DNA of 64,000 bases, from the NCBI GenBank assembly GCA_963555705.1, contig OY743172.1, positions 17,731,446 to 17,795,445 of the forward strand, read 5' to 3'. The position numbers and the translations under genes were made by a program. This document shows, piece after piece, positions 35,346-48,444 of the stretch. How positions within the stretch are numbered: the stretch's first letter is position 1; each line of letters starts with the position of its first letter. The DNA comes from Ligustrum vulgare (taxonomy: Eukaryota; Streptophyta; Magnoliopsida; Lamiales; Oleaceae). Below the pieces are notes generated by a model. It searched no databases, was not told the DNA's origin, and saw only the letters and a program-made list of their open reading frames with translations.

Positions 35346-36928
35346 AAGCAAGAATTCGGCACATGAGAGTCCAGCTAGTTTAGTGTCCATAGTCACCTTT
35401 CCTGGGTATTGACCACATCAAAGCATTAGTCCAGCCAGTTTGGTGTCCCATTCCGGCCTATGGGTTCGAATTAGATAACTGAATGTTTTGTGGATTCCCT
35501 AGTGGGCCCATATAGATGACATGTCATATCCGTTTAGGCATAATCGTAGCACACCTAATTTTTTACTTTCTTCCACATATTTGTTATTTCTAAAATTGCA
35601 TATTAAGCCCTATTTAGTATGGATTAAAATTAATTTTTTAGTAGATGTTGATGAAATACCCGGTTGAAAAGTTGTAGATTCCATGAAATGTGTAATTAAA
35701 ATTAATTGTTGAACTTGACTTAAATTAAAATCTTGTTTGGCCGGGCTAATAGTAATAAATATCTTAATCTTAATCTTAAATCTTAATATATTCTTATTCT
35801 TAATCTTAATTCTTATTCTTATTCTTAATTCTTATAAAAGTAGAATAGCCGTCACTAAAATACACACATAGTTTTCCTCCAAAAAACTTTCTAAATCTGA
35901 AATTTTTTTGTTAAAAAATAGTATATTAAATATTTTGGCAATTATTATTTTACACGTGTCATTAATTGCATTAGCATCCGTGATATGCTATTAATAACAT
36001 TAAAATGTTATTTTTTTCTATTTTATTATTTTTTTAATAATTATTGTATTATTTTGAAATCGAAAAATATGTAATATGAGTGTTAAATTAAAGATCACGG
36101 TGAGAAATTTAATGCAAGCTAACAAGTGAGAACAAATTGTAAATATATTGTCCGTAAAATCATATAAAAAATTAAAGGTAAAATTTTATTTTTTATTTTT
36201 CCTCAATATCTAATTCATTTTAAATTATATCATTTAATAACTATAATATTATCTATAATTAGTTAACTAAATCTATCTATATATTTTATATTAAAGATAA
36301 CTGAGATTCTGGGAATCTTTAATTTCAATTGAATTTATTGTCAATAGATTCTGATTTTATATATAGATTTTTGTTTTTTTTTTTTTTTGACAATTTTCAT
36401 AATTTTAGGGAGTTCTTTAGTGGACAGTTACATTTGAAAGGGTCTATCTCATCCTCCGTTTCTTGATCCATTTATTTTTCCAACAACTATCACTCCCACT
36501 CCCCCACTCTCGAAAACCTCTTTTTCCTCTCTCTCTACATAGATTAACAACACGGATTGTGTTTTCTTCAATTCTCAATGTCACTCAGAAAATCATCTCT
36601 CTTACGCAGCCATGGGTCACTCGCTATGTAATTTCTGGTACATCCATCTTTTTCTTTACGTTCTTCTGCTTTTCATTTTATAGATATTCTTTCCACCGGC
36701 AGATGCACACTTGCGCGCGCGCGCACTAGATTCATATTCGGTAGGAAAGCTAAAATCCTAATCATGTGTACTACTAAATGAATTGACATTTGTTGCTTCT
36801 ACTACTAATAGTTCGAAAAAAATTAATATCAGAAATCATACTCAGGAGCCCATTTCAACTAATCTCAACCTTTTGAAAATTATTATTTCTTTTAAGTTTT
36901 ATTTGCTAAGCCACATATAATTCAACTT
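35346..36928. other. AT-rich spacer with a CTTAAT/TTCTTA satellite
   Basis: A degenerate simple repeat of CTTAAT and TTATTC words spans about 35764-35838. A CT-rich stretch followed by a short ATG frame (36430-36660) looks like the start of a plant gene, and a GT dinucleotide follows. I could not connect it to any coding exon, because the CACTA element begins soon after. Confidence 0.4.
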
Positions 36929-37157
36929 CACTAATACAAAAACTGGAATACGCGTCGGTTGTAGCGGTGACGCCTATGATGCAGACGCGTAAAGTCTCGA
37001 CTTTAGGCGTCGATTGTAAACAGATGCCCAAAGTGAGTTTTGGGCGTCGGTTCTAATTTAGAACCGACGCCTAAAGTCAAAAAAAAAAAAAAAAACTTTG
37101 GGCGTCAGTTCTAAATTTAGAACCGACGCCCAAAACTTTTTTTTTCCCATTATATGA

Positions 37158-37430
37158 CCTGCAATGACCCAGGCCACTGCAGGTCATGGCCTGCAGTGAC
37201 CTGGACGTGGCCTGCAATGACCCAGGCCACTGAAGGTCGTGGCCTGCAGTGACCTAGACGTGGCCTGCAATGACCTAGGTCACTGCATGTCGTGACCTGG
37301 CAGTGCCTGAAATGACCCAGGTCACTGCACGTCGTAGCCTGCAGTCACCTGGACGTGACTTGCAATGATCTAGACCACTGCACGTCGTAGCTGCAATGAC
37401 CAGGACGTGGCCTGTGGTAACCTGAACATG
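37158..37430. repeat. 53-bp minisatellite inside the CACTA left end
   Basis: CCTGCAATGACCC recurs at 37158, 37211, 37264 and in altered form near 37306 and 37369. Each unit contains CACTGCAGGTC and GCCTGCAGTGACC, so units can fold back on themselves. It lies between the terminal hairpins and the end of the Ulp1-like gene. Confidence 0.85.
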
Positions 37431-37554
37431 CGCATCACCAAATATATATATATAATCGGCATATACGTAATAAAATTAAATTAACAACAATTATACTTAC
37501 AAAATTGTTAATTTAAGATACAAATTAAATATATATGTAAATGCAAGTTTGATT

Positions 37555-40500
37555 ATGCTTCGATTTACACAAACCTATGAACGAAGTATTTTGCCCATAA
37601 GTTTTGAATCTCGATTACTTCCTCCGTTGAATAATATTATTTAAATGCCTACAAACAATCAAAATGAATTATTAGTTATTTTTTCATAAAATATAAAGTC
37701 ATTATTAAAATTCTCATTTTCAATGACTTATACATTTTCTAACGAAGTAAGTTGAAAGTGTTCTGTGACTATCTCATACATATTTCTCATAACGTAGTAG
37801 CCACACTCAGACCCTCCAGGTTGTTGAGGACACTGAAATATTCACATTGAAAACTAACAATATTAGTAATAAAACTAAATAAAATATAGAAATAATTCAA
37901 AGATTTTTAATAAAGCTTAAATCCGTGTTTTCATACTTTTACGTTTTTTCATATTGGATTTTGTCCTCATGCCTCCAACTGTCCAATACGTTTTGAAAGC
38001 CCTAAAATTTCAATAAATCATATCAACAAGCTACAAAATAATAATATGACTCAAATTTCCTACAGAAATTTTGGGAGAGTCTCCCCTATAAATTGAACTT
38101 ATCTAACCTGTAGGGGGACCCTGCTATTCAAAACTATCAACTTCTCAACAATCACAACATAAATGCATCAATTTCACCACAACTCTACAATCAATTTCAC
38201 TACAACTCCATGATTATTTCATGAAAAGTTTCCTAACTTACGTGTTCAATATCGGCTTGATATCCAAGTCACGTTTAGATGCAGCAGCTGAATCTAAGAA
38301 GTACACCGTATTCTTCTCAGGAGAAATAATTAGCAACATCCAGTAATTCCTACGTATTATGAACGTGTAAATACAACTTTAAATATCATATCATTCAAAT
38401 TAGGTTAAAAATTAGAGAATATCAATGGTCTTACTCCTGAAAATACGGTGCTAGAATGAATTTCTTAGTTTTCATTGCCTTCATGGTGCTGGCCAAGCAA
38501 TTTATAATACAATTTGCATTTGTTCTTACTGAACCGATGCAATGTGTGTTGAAGACATGAATCCAATCGATTCAATACCGTATTCCTGACACAACTCATG
38601 TAGGTACCTAAAAAATAATAATACCAATAAATAGAAATAAAATGATGATTTAAATTGAAGTTATAATTTTTTATCAGAAGTCTTACAATGAAAACACTTG
38701 TAAGATAGATGTATCCAACCATTGCATCGTAAGCAAGTCAGTGATGTCTCCGACTGTAACATAAAAACCATCATCGAATGCAAAATTGAATACGACGGCA
38801 TCAACAGGCACCTGGTAAAAGTAATCACCAACAGGAAATTGAATGACTAGAGTGTGTAACATTTTACAATCATCACCCAGACGTTGCAACGTCTCATCGT
38901 CAACAATCGCAGGTCGTTGTGTGGATGACATTTCGAAACTCTGGGGTGTTTTTCCTTCGTTCAATTTTTTTGCCTGTTGTGGTACCTCTTCCTGCAACAA
39001 GATAATTTTTATCATCTTCAGTTGTTATACAAATTTAAAAGAAACTAATATTGACAGAAACTTTTATATAACTAAATGTTTGGACCTCTCCAAAAATCAC
39101 CAACTCCTTGGGCCATTGCAAGAAGCTTCAATAGCTTACCCCACTGTGGTGTGGTATTGAGATGGCACTTGAATACAAAACGCTTCTGCACCATCGACAA
39201 TGTGGTCAATGGATACCTTAGCATGATCAGGCCAAAGAGGTTGATGATGCACCACCGTGTCGGGTCCGACTGGATAAACCATCTCGCTCGCTACTATTTG
39301 TTTCCCACCATTAAGACTTATGGCGAGACGACAAGGAGTCGGCTTCTATTGTACAACATCATTGAACATATATGTTAGCAACTTCCAGTTGAAATAATAT
39401 AAATAATGTTAAAAAACTCTAAATAACTTAACATTAAATACCTGAAGTCCATAAAATGAATCTGGATCCACGGAGTGGCAACTGCTGCAAGTTGGTGGTC
39501 GGGGCTGTGGAGTTACATCCACCTCGGCCTCAACACTTAAGCCCAGGCGATGGAGGATAGCATCGTATTTAGTTTGCATACTATGGTACTCCCTCTGCAT
39601 AGTATCGAATTTACTCTGCATCTCCGACATGGTCTGATGTCTGACCCGCTCGGCAATACTATCCTCCATCTCTGACCTGATCATCTCCTTAATATCGTCT
39701 ACTAAGACGACCCCACCCGAACGTCTAATGTAATCATCAGGCCTGCCATAAACATCCCTCATGATCACATAGATGCCATACCCCCTTACCCTATCAGGGT
39801 GATCCGGCTTACCAAGGGTTTCACTTAAAATATCATGATGTCTACTTGCCACAAATGTCCCCTGCGTGGACTGCTCAGCTTTTTCAACCTATTAACAGAA
39901 AAATGAAATATAAATATAAGTATATATTTAAGTAAATTTGAATTTAAATTATGAAAAAATAATCATGATATACTTACAATTTTGTCAAACATCCCCCTCA
40001 TTTTCTCGTTGGGGATGTAATAACTTCCATCTTCTTTCTTCTTAGATCTAGCTCGAATCCAATCTAAACTTCGATCATCACTTACAATTGACGAGCTAAT
40101 CATGTCGCATGAAGAACTAGGAGACAGTGGGTCACTGACTAGCCACTGTGGCTTCATCCCCGCATAACCAGCTGAGCCCATATAATGTGGATGCTCATTT
40201 CGCAATTGAGCATTCCTGGCCTTCTTACTTTTTCCCTGAAAAATGTCACATCAAGTATTTAATTTTCAACTCAATAAATCACATGCGTACATTTAAATAT
40301 ATATACCTTAAATTTCTCTGGCGTTCTTTCTTGAACGAGTCCCATTGCTCTTCAGTTATAAAATCGTAAAACTGCGTAGGAAATGTATATTTCGGGTGGT
40401 CATGTGTAATATAATCATGAACCAGCCGAGTCTTGAAATCTTTCCATCGCATCCCCGTAACTTTCAACACCCTTTTTTTGGCTGCGTCATCGGGGATGTT

Positions 40501-40854
40501 GAACTCCCTCTGAAAGACGAATATAATATGCGATGTTATAGAAAAAAATTACGAAACGTTATCAATTAACCATGTATGAAGTGATAGTACATTTATTTCT
40601 TCCCATATCATGTCCTTAAGACCGGGATCAACCTTGTGCCAATCACTGATGTTTATGTCAACATGAATACGGGCCAAACACCCGACATAATTTTTGAAGT
40701 TCCTCTTGCCTGGTCCGATTGGCCTATGTTTTTCATCAAACTCGATGACATTCACTTCCCCAGCCTTCTTCATGTTTTTGCACATTGTTGGCCCTCTAGT
40801 CCTTTTTGTGCTGGTAGTATGATGATCATCTGAAGATGATGAAGACTCGGCCAT
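37555..40854 (-). pseudogene. CACTA second protein: Transposase_24-like region plus Ulp1-type protease, multi-exon
   Basis: Minus-strand exons read in order. About 40854-40591 starts MAESSSSSDD. About 40509-40307 includes KRVLKVTGMRWKDFK and FYDFITEEQWDSF. About 40235-39975 includes WIRARSKKKEDGSY. About 39890-39440 includes a coiled-coil stretch. 39015-38690 follows. These match the plant Ptta/En-Spm (Transposase_24) type. The remaining exons form a Ulp1/C48 cysteine protease core: KKFILAPY near 38460, YWMLLIISPEKNTVYFLDS (38345-38290), then QPGGSECGYYVM with the catalytic Cys codon at 37803-37805. The frame ends VHRFV and a stop near 37555. The catalytic His position (normally HW) is Tyr, at 38343-38345. 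One exon junction (40307/40235) does not keep frame as I read it, so I call it a pseudogene. Confidence 0.75.
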
Positions 40855-40896
40855 TATATTGAGACCACTGTGAATGTACCTGCACATATAACAACG

Positions 40897-40900
<4 letters not shown>

Positions 40901-40954
<54 letters not shown>
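40901..40954. repeat. TA microsatellite
   Basis: 27 uninterrupted TA units between the two CACTA genes. Confidence 0.95.
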
Positions 40955-40957
<3 letters not shown>

Positions 40958-41072
40958 CAAATTATTGTTATCAAAATCACAAATGAAATTATTAACAATG
41001 TATAAAGCATATATGAAAAATAAAAGAAAGTTATAAGCAAAGACTGTGTAAATAAACTCACACAATTAATAA

Positions 41073-44000
41073 TCAGGAACGACGGTCAATCCATAATCCT
41101 TCTTCATGATCCCAACGCATATAATTTGATTCAATGTTATCTTCCCTTAAAGTTGCACTCCCTTGTATATCGATAGAAAATGGATGGGTTTCATCAAAGT
41201 GATCATAATCTTCTTCATCTACTACATCACCAATCCCAACAATGCGTCTCTTGCCTTGAAGGACGACTGACCACTTAGTATCGGAAGGATCAAGAACATA
41301 AAATACCTGTTTGTCTTGTGATGCAAGTATGAATGGCTCGTCTAGATAACCCAACCGTCCGAAATCCACCATAGTGAATCCTAATTCATCCACCCGAACA
41401 CCCCATCGGTTATCAACCCATTTACATTGGAAGAGAGGAAACTTGAACTCCCTATAATCAAGTTCTCAAATATCTTCAATGATACAATAATAGGACATCG
41501 AGGCATCTACTGGCATGGTATCTTTTGTATTTGAAAAATCTCTTGATAGTGCTACTTGTGTCACTCCACTGTTTTGCACCGCACTCTTATCATCTTGACG
41601 TTTAGTGTAAAATGTATACCCATTAATGTCATATGCTTCATATGACCTCACAATCGTGCTAGGACCGTAAGCTAACCACTTTACCATTTCAACAATGGTA
41701 TTCGGCGTTTGTGACAATTCTTTCATGACTTTATCTTTGAACCATTTTGCAAATGATCGATTATGTTCATTAGTTACCCACCTTTCAACTTTTGAAGGAT
41801 TCTGCTGCCTTATGATGGACGTATGCTCGTCCAAATGTGGATGAACTTCAAGAAGGTGTTGTAATATAATGAGGTGTGCTTTATCTCGCAATTCAACATT
41901 GGGGACGATTGACTTGTATCCAATAGTACCTTTACCTTCAAGTCTTCCATCATGTCGAGATCTAGGAATACCAATATTCTCAACGTCATCAAAGTAATCA
42001 GTACAAAATTCAATAGCCTCCTCAGTGGCATAACCTTCAATGATACTGCCTTCAGGTCGAAATCGATTTCTCACATATCCTTTCAATATACCCATGTATC
42101 TCTCAAATGGATACATATACCTCAAGAATACTGGACCACAAATCTTAATTTCTCTCACCAAATGAACAAGTAAGTGCACCATAACGTCAAAAAATGATGG
42201 CGGAAAATACATTTCAAATTGACATAGAGTGATAACAATATCGGCCTGCAAATCATCCAACGCCTCCGGGTCAAAACTTTGCTGCAAATTGCATTGAAGA
42301 AAAAACAAAGTTTTATAATGACTTTTCTAACATGTTTTGGGAGAATGCCTCGAATTGCAACTGGTAACAATTGTTGCATTAAGACATGACAATCATGAGA
42401 CTTCATACCAACCAATTTTAAGTCTTTCATCGACACAAGACTTTTAATGTTTGATGAGTACCCAGATGGAACCTTAATAGCATACAGGCACTCACAAAAA
42501 CTTGTTTTCTCTTTTCTCGACAAAGTATAGCAAGCTGGGGGTAAATAAGTACGCTTTTCCGACTCTTGCGGTGCTAATTGATCCCTTATCCCCATTTATA
42601 CCATGTCCTTCCTGACTTTAATACCATCTTTCGTCTTTCCTGGAATGTTCAACAATGTCCCAATGATGCTATTACAAACATTTTTCTCCACGTGTATTAC
42701 ATCAAGACAATGCCTTACAGATAAGTGTTTCCAATAAGGTAGATCCCAGAATATGGACATTTTCTTCCAAAGACTCTTCTGAGGAGGCTTAAAAGTTTTT
42801 CCAAACGAAACATCAAAATTTTTAACTCGTTCATATACCTCACCTCCTGTTAATGGTAAGCGAGCTATTCGAGCCTCGATTTTTCCATTGAATGGCTTTT
42901 TCTTCTTTCGATAAGGGTGGTCAGTAGGGAGAAATCTTCTATGACTTATAAAGACATTTTTCTTGCAGTTTTTCAACCAAAGATCAATCATGTCTTCTTC
43001 ACAAACGGGACATGCTTTAGGTCCTTTGTTAGTATAACCCGACAAGTTACCATAAGCTGGAAAATCATTTATGGTGCAAAATATCATAGCACGTAAGGTG
43101 AAATTTATCTGAGTATATGCATCAAACACAGACAAGCCTTCATCCCACAACAATTTTAAATCTTCAATTAGTGGGGCAAGATAAACATCTATGTCATTCC
43201 CCGGTTGTTTGGGTCCTGATATTAACAAAGATAATATGATATACTTGCGCTTCATACATAACCAAGGAGGAAGATTGTAAATCGTCAAAAGAACCGGCCA
43301 AGTGCTATGTCGACTACTCATATTACCGTGTGGGTTCATCCCATCTGTACATAGTCCAAGCCTAAGATTTCTATCTTCGCCCCCAAACTCGGGAAACAAC
43401 CTGTTAATATTCCTCCATTGAGGAGAATCAGCCACGTGTCTTAGTTTTCCATCTTATTTTCTCCTGTCGGCATGCCACCGCACGTTCTTTGCATCCTTTG
43501 CATTGGCAAACAAACGTTTAAATCTTGGTATTACAGGTAAATACCATAACATCTTTGTCGGAGGGCTTTTCTTATCACCACAATTATCATTCACGTTCTT
43601 TCGCTTATATCGTGATGCCCCACACTTTGGACATAGACGCAAGTCCTTGTAATCATTTTGATACAGTATACAATCATTTGGACATGCATGTATTCTCTCA
43701 ATCTCCATACCCATCGGGCACAACAATTTCTTTGCCTCGTAGATTGAACTAGGAAGTTCATTATCTTCCGGAAGCATATCTCGTAACAGTCCCCATAATG
43801 CTGTGAAACTCTTATCACTCCACCTATTGCTTACTTTCCTTTCAAGTTATACAATTTTAGTACAACAGGCAATTTAGTGAATTTATTACAACCAGAAAAC
43901 AAAGACTTCTCAGAATTGTTGAACAAGTTATCTAATACTTGAGGCTTTTCAATGTATTCCCCTTGTATATCACGCATCATTTCGTCTATCATATCATTCT

Positions 44001-44313
44001 CGTAATTTTCCAAATCATTCTCACAAATATTGCATGAATTATTCTCCTGCTGATCACCAACATCGTCACCAGTGCTCGTCCTGGGAAGCATATTCTCACC
44101 ATGCCATATCCATCGTGTATAACCTTCCTTAAACCCACGAAGAATCAAATGACTCTTCACTTGATCAAAATTACGAAACTTTCTCAAATTCTTACAATCG
44201 TAACAAGGACACAAAATCATTGTTTCACCTTTCTTTCTCTTGTTTTCATCAGCACATTTCATAAACTCTTCAACACATTTTACATATTCATGTCTATTAC
44301 GTCTGCCATACAT
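41073..44313 (-). pseudogene. CACTA TNPD-like transposase, broken by stops and frameshifts
   Basis: This is the catalytic transposase of the element. The ATG at 44313 opens a transposase-associated domain (MYGRRNRHEYVK, then CPCYDCKNLRKF). A Transposase_21 core follows (43777-42596), with HACPNDCILYQNDYKDL, CPKCGASRYKR, LCTDGMNPHGN and an HCLDVIHVEKNVC stretch. Next come regions matching DUF4218 (VHLLVHLVREIKICGP, then YPFERYMGILKGYVRNR) and DUF4216 (41393-41073, including FYVLDPSDTKWSVVL). Breaks are a frame change near 43830, an in-frame TAA at about 43452, a frame change near 42300, and a stop at about 41466 just before the DUF4216 part continues. The order and content are those of plant CACTA transposases; the copy cannot make a full protein. 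Confidence 0.9.
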
Positions 44314-45014
44314 CCAACCTCAATCCATATCAATGACATATATGTGAAGATATAATTAAAAAAAATTATTAGTTTTGAGTTAATATTTTTCATGATACAT
44401 CCTTAAACCAACTATATATTAATATTTGAAATCAAATACGATACTTTTTTAGGTTGGAAATTTCGTAATTTTATTACAATGATTATGTTCTATGTAATTA
44501 TTTATTTAGTATGGTCAATTCTGTAATAGTGAAAATCACTTTAAACTATAATTTTTCATTTTTTATTTACAAAATTCTACAAAAATTTCGACAGAACCTC
44601 CCCTATAAATTAGACTTAGCCAACCTGTAGAAAGAATCAAAATGCCACAATAAACCAAAATGTTCAACCTCGACATATTCAAAAATCAAATACAACTCCA
44701 ATCAAACTTTAACATCATCAACTACTCCAAGTTTAATCCGAAATCTATTCTCAATTCCTAAAAAGTCAAGCTAAGATTTCATAACTTAATATCTCATAAT
44801 TTCAACTCCAGTAATTAAAATATTAAAATGTATCTATCTACTAACTTAAAATCCACAATATAAATTTAACACCCAAATTTATATATATTAAAATTTAATT
44901 AACACATTTATACATATTAACATGTAATTAACATATTTACACACACACACACACACACATAAACAGGCATAGATATACACGCACACAAATATATATACAC
45001 ACTCATAGATATAC

Positions 45015-45067
<53 letters not shown>

Positions 45068-45532
45068 GACACATATATACACACATACATATATACAAAA
45101 ATGAGAATCGGGTCTTACAATGTAGGAGGTGGCGGCGGTAGAGGAGTGCCGGGCGGTGGAGGTGGCGGCGGGGGGTGGAGGTCCGGCTTCGTGGCGGTGG
45201 TGGAGAGTGGAAGAAAAACTCAAAAGGAAATAGAGAGACAGAGAAGCGTGAGAGTGAGAGAGAGAGAGAGGCGCGAGAGTGAAGATATGAAATTATCCTG
45301 GGAAATAAATAAGGAATACGCGTCGGTTTTTCCTTGAACCGACGAGCAAAGTCGGACTGAGCAACTTTGCGCGTCGGTTCAAGAAAAACCGACGCAAGAA
45401 AGCGTCGGTTCTTAGGACAAACCGACGCGTATTCCAAAAAAAAATTACGAAATGCCACCGTCCTTTTTTACACTTCGATTTTTTGAAAAACCGACGTGTA
45501 TTCCCCTTTTTTTATGCTTTTTTATACTAGTA
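44314..45532 (-). other. CACTA right-end region: leader, microsatellites and a GC-rich block
   Basis: It contains a CA microsatellite (about 44939-44960), a TA run (about 45018-45062), and a G-rich block (45120-45200, GGTGGCGGCGG-type words) followed by a GA tract. It would hold the promoter of the transposase gene. GCGTCGGTT repeats then lead to the terminus. No ORF here is convincing. Confidence 0.6.
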
Positions 45533-45948
45533 CTTCTGAAATAATTTTAATAGTTAAATCAATTTTGTTACTTAAGTTTAACAAGTTTTTGTTATAAACC
45601 CAACATGTGGCAGCTCCTGTCATGATTAGCATAGGATTTTGTTTTGATCTGCAATGGTTTCTTAGCATTTACATGCTCTTTAGTAGCATTAATTAATGCA
45701 AAATCAAGTTTTCACTTTTATTCTCTTTAACTCCACCTATTGTTGTTTATTTCATCTCCGGGCATTTTCTTCTGTAGGATTTGGTGTTTGGAAGCTCCAG
45801 GCTGTTATGAACCCTGATTGACTTTAAGAACTCTTCAGTTGAGACCAAAATATCATTGATGACTTTCATCAACGCTCTCAAATAAGATACCCGGATCGGT
45901 TTTGCTTAGTATCTGCGGTTTTAATGTTTTTAAGAAAAACAAGAAAGG
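45533..45948. other. Short unassigned stretch between CACTA and a solo LTR
   Basis: It holds a plausible acceptor (TTCTTCTGTAG at 45770-45780) followed by a 12-codon frame ending CYEP and a stop. This could be the tail of a host gene split by the CACTA insertion, but I cannot identify it. Confidence 0.3.
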
Positions 45949-48444
45949 TGACATGACTCGTCCCAAATCACCCTAATAGACTCAAGACATGCCGTGTGCC
46001 GGTGGAAGACGTCAGCTAGATACTGGACCTACCACCAAAGCTATATTGACTAATTGACTATGAAAAATATTTTAAATTTTTTTTGACAGAGTTTCCTTTA
46101 GAAAATGGACTAAAAACCACCTAAAAAGCAACAATTTTCTCAAACATAAAAATTTGATTTCAAATGGACACCCATGTCCCTATAATAACCAACTAATCAA
46201 AATAATTACTTACGAATCGACCTTTCTGTGTTTTAGAATTAAAAAGCCCCAAAATATACTAACTATGCAAATTCAGCGAGCCCAACATTTATATACAAAA
46301 CTCAAAATGGCTTATCTAACATGATAAGCATACTCCAAAAGAAATATAATTTATACAAAATGACAAAATGAGTCATACAACTAATAACAAAATGCGGCTC
46401 GACTCGTTGGATCAACAGACTCCAATGTTGCTCAACTCAGCTACTATCTGATAAGAGAAATAGAGAAAGATTTTGTGAGTTTGTAACTCAGTGAGTGGAT
46501 AGCTCGAAAATAAATATACTTTACCTGTTTTTGCATATATACTGGAAAAGCTTTAATTATTCTTTAATTCTTATATATACCTTATCTTGAAACATAATTG
46601 AAACAATAAGCACTTCGCTGTTTATTCTAGATGAGTAACTGTAAATCATGTGAGTATAAATAACCTTATATTAATGAAAACAAGAGTAAAATATTATTTC
46701 CAGATACTATAAGCTGAAATCTATATTCTGTAAATTAATTAACTGCATTCTAAAATTCTTGAATTCTTGTAAACTATAATAATACTGAAAAATCACACCA
46801 AAGGTACCCATAATCTGATAATTCTGAAATTATGTAATTCTGTGATTCTGAAATTCTGTAATTCTGGTCATACGCGTGCAAAGCTGCCCGAAGACTATGA
46901 ACTGGTCATACACTATGGAAACGCATTCACAATAGTGCAGAGCGGGTAAAATTACTATATCTGGTCATACACTGTGAAAACGGATTCGCATCAGTGTAGA
47001 GCGGGTAAAATCACTATATCTGGTCATACACTGTGGAAACGGATTCACATCAGTGCAGAGCGGATAAAATCACTATATCTAGTCATACACCGTGGAAACG
47101 GATTCACATCAGTGCAGAGCGGGTAAAATCACCTGGGTACTGTCTGGTGGTTTTTAAAATCTCTTTATATATATTGGAATATCTACTACTAATGTAACAT
47201 TTCTCAAAATGTGATTTATTTAACTGAATTGAATCTAACTTTAAAAGAGTTGCTTATTAATAAAGCTTCACTTTATACTAAAAATCATGCTGTAAACTTA
47301 ACACTTGAAAATAATCAAGTTCTGCAATTTATATAATTATGTACAAGCATTATAATAAATAAATATTTCATAATTCTTTTAGAATTAATATACATTAAAC
47401 AAATACTTATTTTCTTAAGAAAAATATTTTCCACTCACTGGGTATGGGCCACAACTAGGAAGGTCGATATGCTTTTCCAACCTCCTCTTCACCGCCTGAA
47501 ATATAATATAAATAATCACATAAACGACTACTTCAACCCCCAAATATATATTATAAGACCATAATGACTTAGAATCTCCATACTTAACAAAATTCCTAAA
47601 TTCTTATAGTCCATATAAGATTACTCTATTTTCTTATCCCTTTAATAATCTATAATCATAAAATTTACCAACAAACTAGATATCATGGTAATATTCCCTT
47701 TATGTTCCATTCTAACAAAATCATGAATCATAAAGCTCCAATTAAATTCTTAGTTTAACCTCTACAACAATTCCTTCAAATAATCATCATCTCACTAAAA
47801 ACATTGATTTCCCCAACATTTCATACATTCAAGAACCCAAATAAAATTCTAGGGTTTTCCATAATTGAATTTCTTACCTTGCTACAATTAGAGATGGGAA
47901 ATCAAGGTGTATTGCTTGTAATTGAGCTTCTCTTCTCAACTGAAAAAGAATTGAAGTAGTAAGTTAAATCCCTAATCAATTACCACAAATATCTCATAAT
48001 TCTATGATTTCCTAGCTTTTGAAAAATGAAAATTGAAGCCTAATTTCGAGGTGGCAACCTAGATCGCTTCCTCCTTTTCTTTCCCTTTTTCTTTTTCTTT
48101 TTCTCCTCTATTTCATTCCCCTTTTCTTCCTTTTTCTCACGATTTTCTGGCTCTGTTTACGTTCCTAGCTTGCACCATCTTTTGAAATTGAAAAAGAAAG
48201 CAAGAAGTGTCAAGTTAGTGGACCACTAACTCAAGTCTTGCACTCTAAGTCCCCCCGTTTTCTTTCTACACAAAACTTTAGTCCAAAACTTGTTATAATA
48301 ATAAAATAAATTTTCAAACTTCTATTTAATCCATTTAAACCCCCTTAAGTATATTTAATTGTAAAATATACCCAAAATAAATATTTATTCCCTTTTAGTT
48401 CTTATTGGACTATGACTTTGACTAAATAAAATTGGGTTGTAACA
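45949..48444 (-). mobile_element. Probable solo LTR, 2.5 kb
   Basis: Ends TGACATGACTCG...GGGTTGTAACA (TG...CA), flanked by AAAGG and ATAGG (4 of 5 match). Read on the minus strand it starts TGTTACAACCC, a common plant LTR start. It contains a 59-bp tandem repeat but no ORF. Confidence 0.5.
46902..47138. repeat. 59-bp tandem repeat, four copies
   Basis: CTGGTCATACACTGTGGAAA with variants starts at 46902, 46961, 47020 and 47079, exactly 59 bp apart. Each unit continues through GTGCAGAGCGGGTAAAAT. A partial copy precedes at 46864. Confidence 0.92.

Larger units (their letters stand above)
36929..45532 (-). mobile_element. CACTA (En/Spm) transposon, 8.6 kb, complete ends, decayed genes
   Basis: The left end is CACTAATACAAAAACTGG. 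The right end is the complement of TACTAGTATAAAAAAGC, with the first C of CACTA mutated. A 3-bp target duplication CTT flanks both ends, as expected for CACTA. Both subterminal regions carry repeated GCGTCGGTT/AACCGACGC words in both orientations (36950-37135 and 45310-45500). Both genes read from the right end leftward on the minus strand: a TNPD-like transposase (41073-44313) and a second multi-exon protein (37555-40854). Confidence 0.93.

Noticed and set aside
36272..36729. Possible small Helitron (start TCTATCTATATATTTTATATT, end GCGCGCGCACTAG)
   Set aside because: The 3' CTAG is followed by A rather than T and the hairpin differs from the cluster at 55-63 kb, so the call is too weak.
44888..45458. 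Minus-strand ORFs over the CACTA right end
   Set aside because: They run through CA/TA microsatellites and a G-rich block; the translations are simple repeats.
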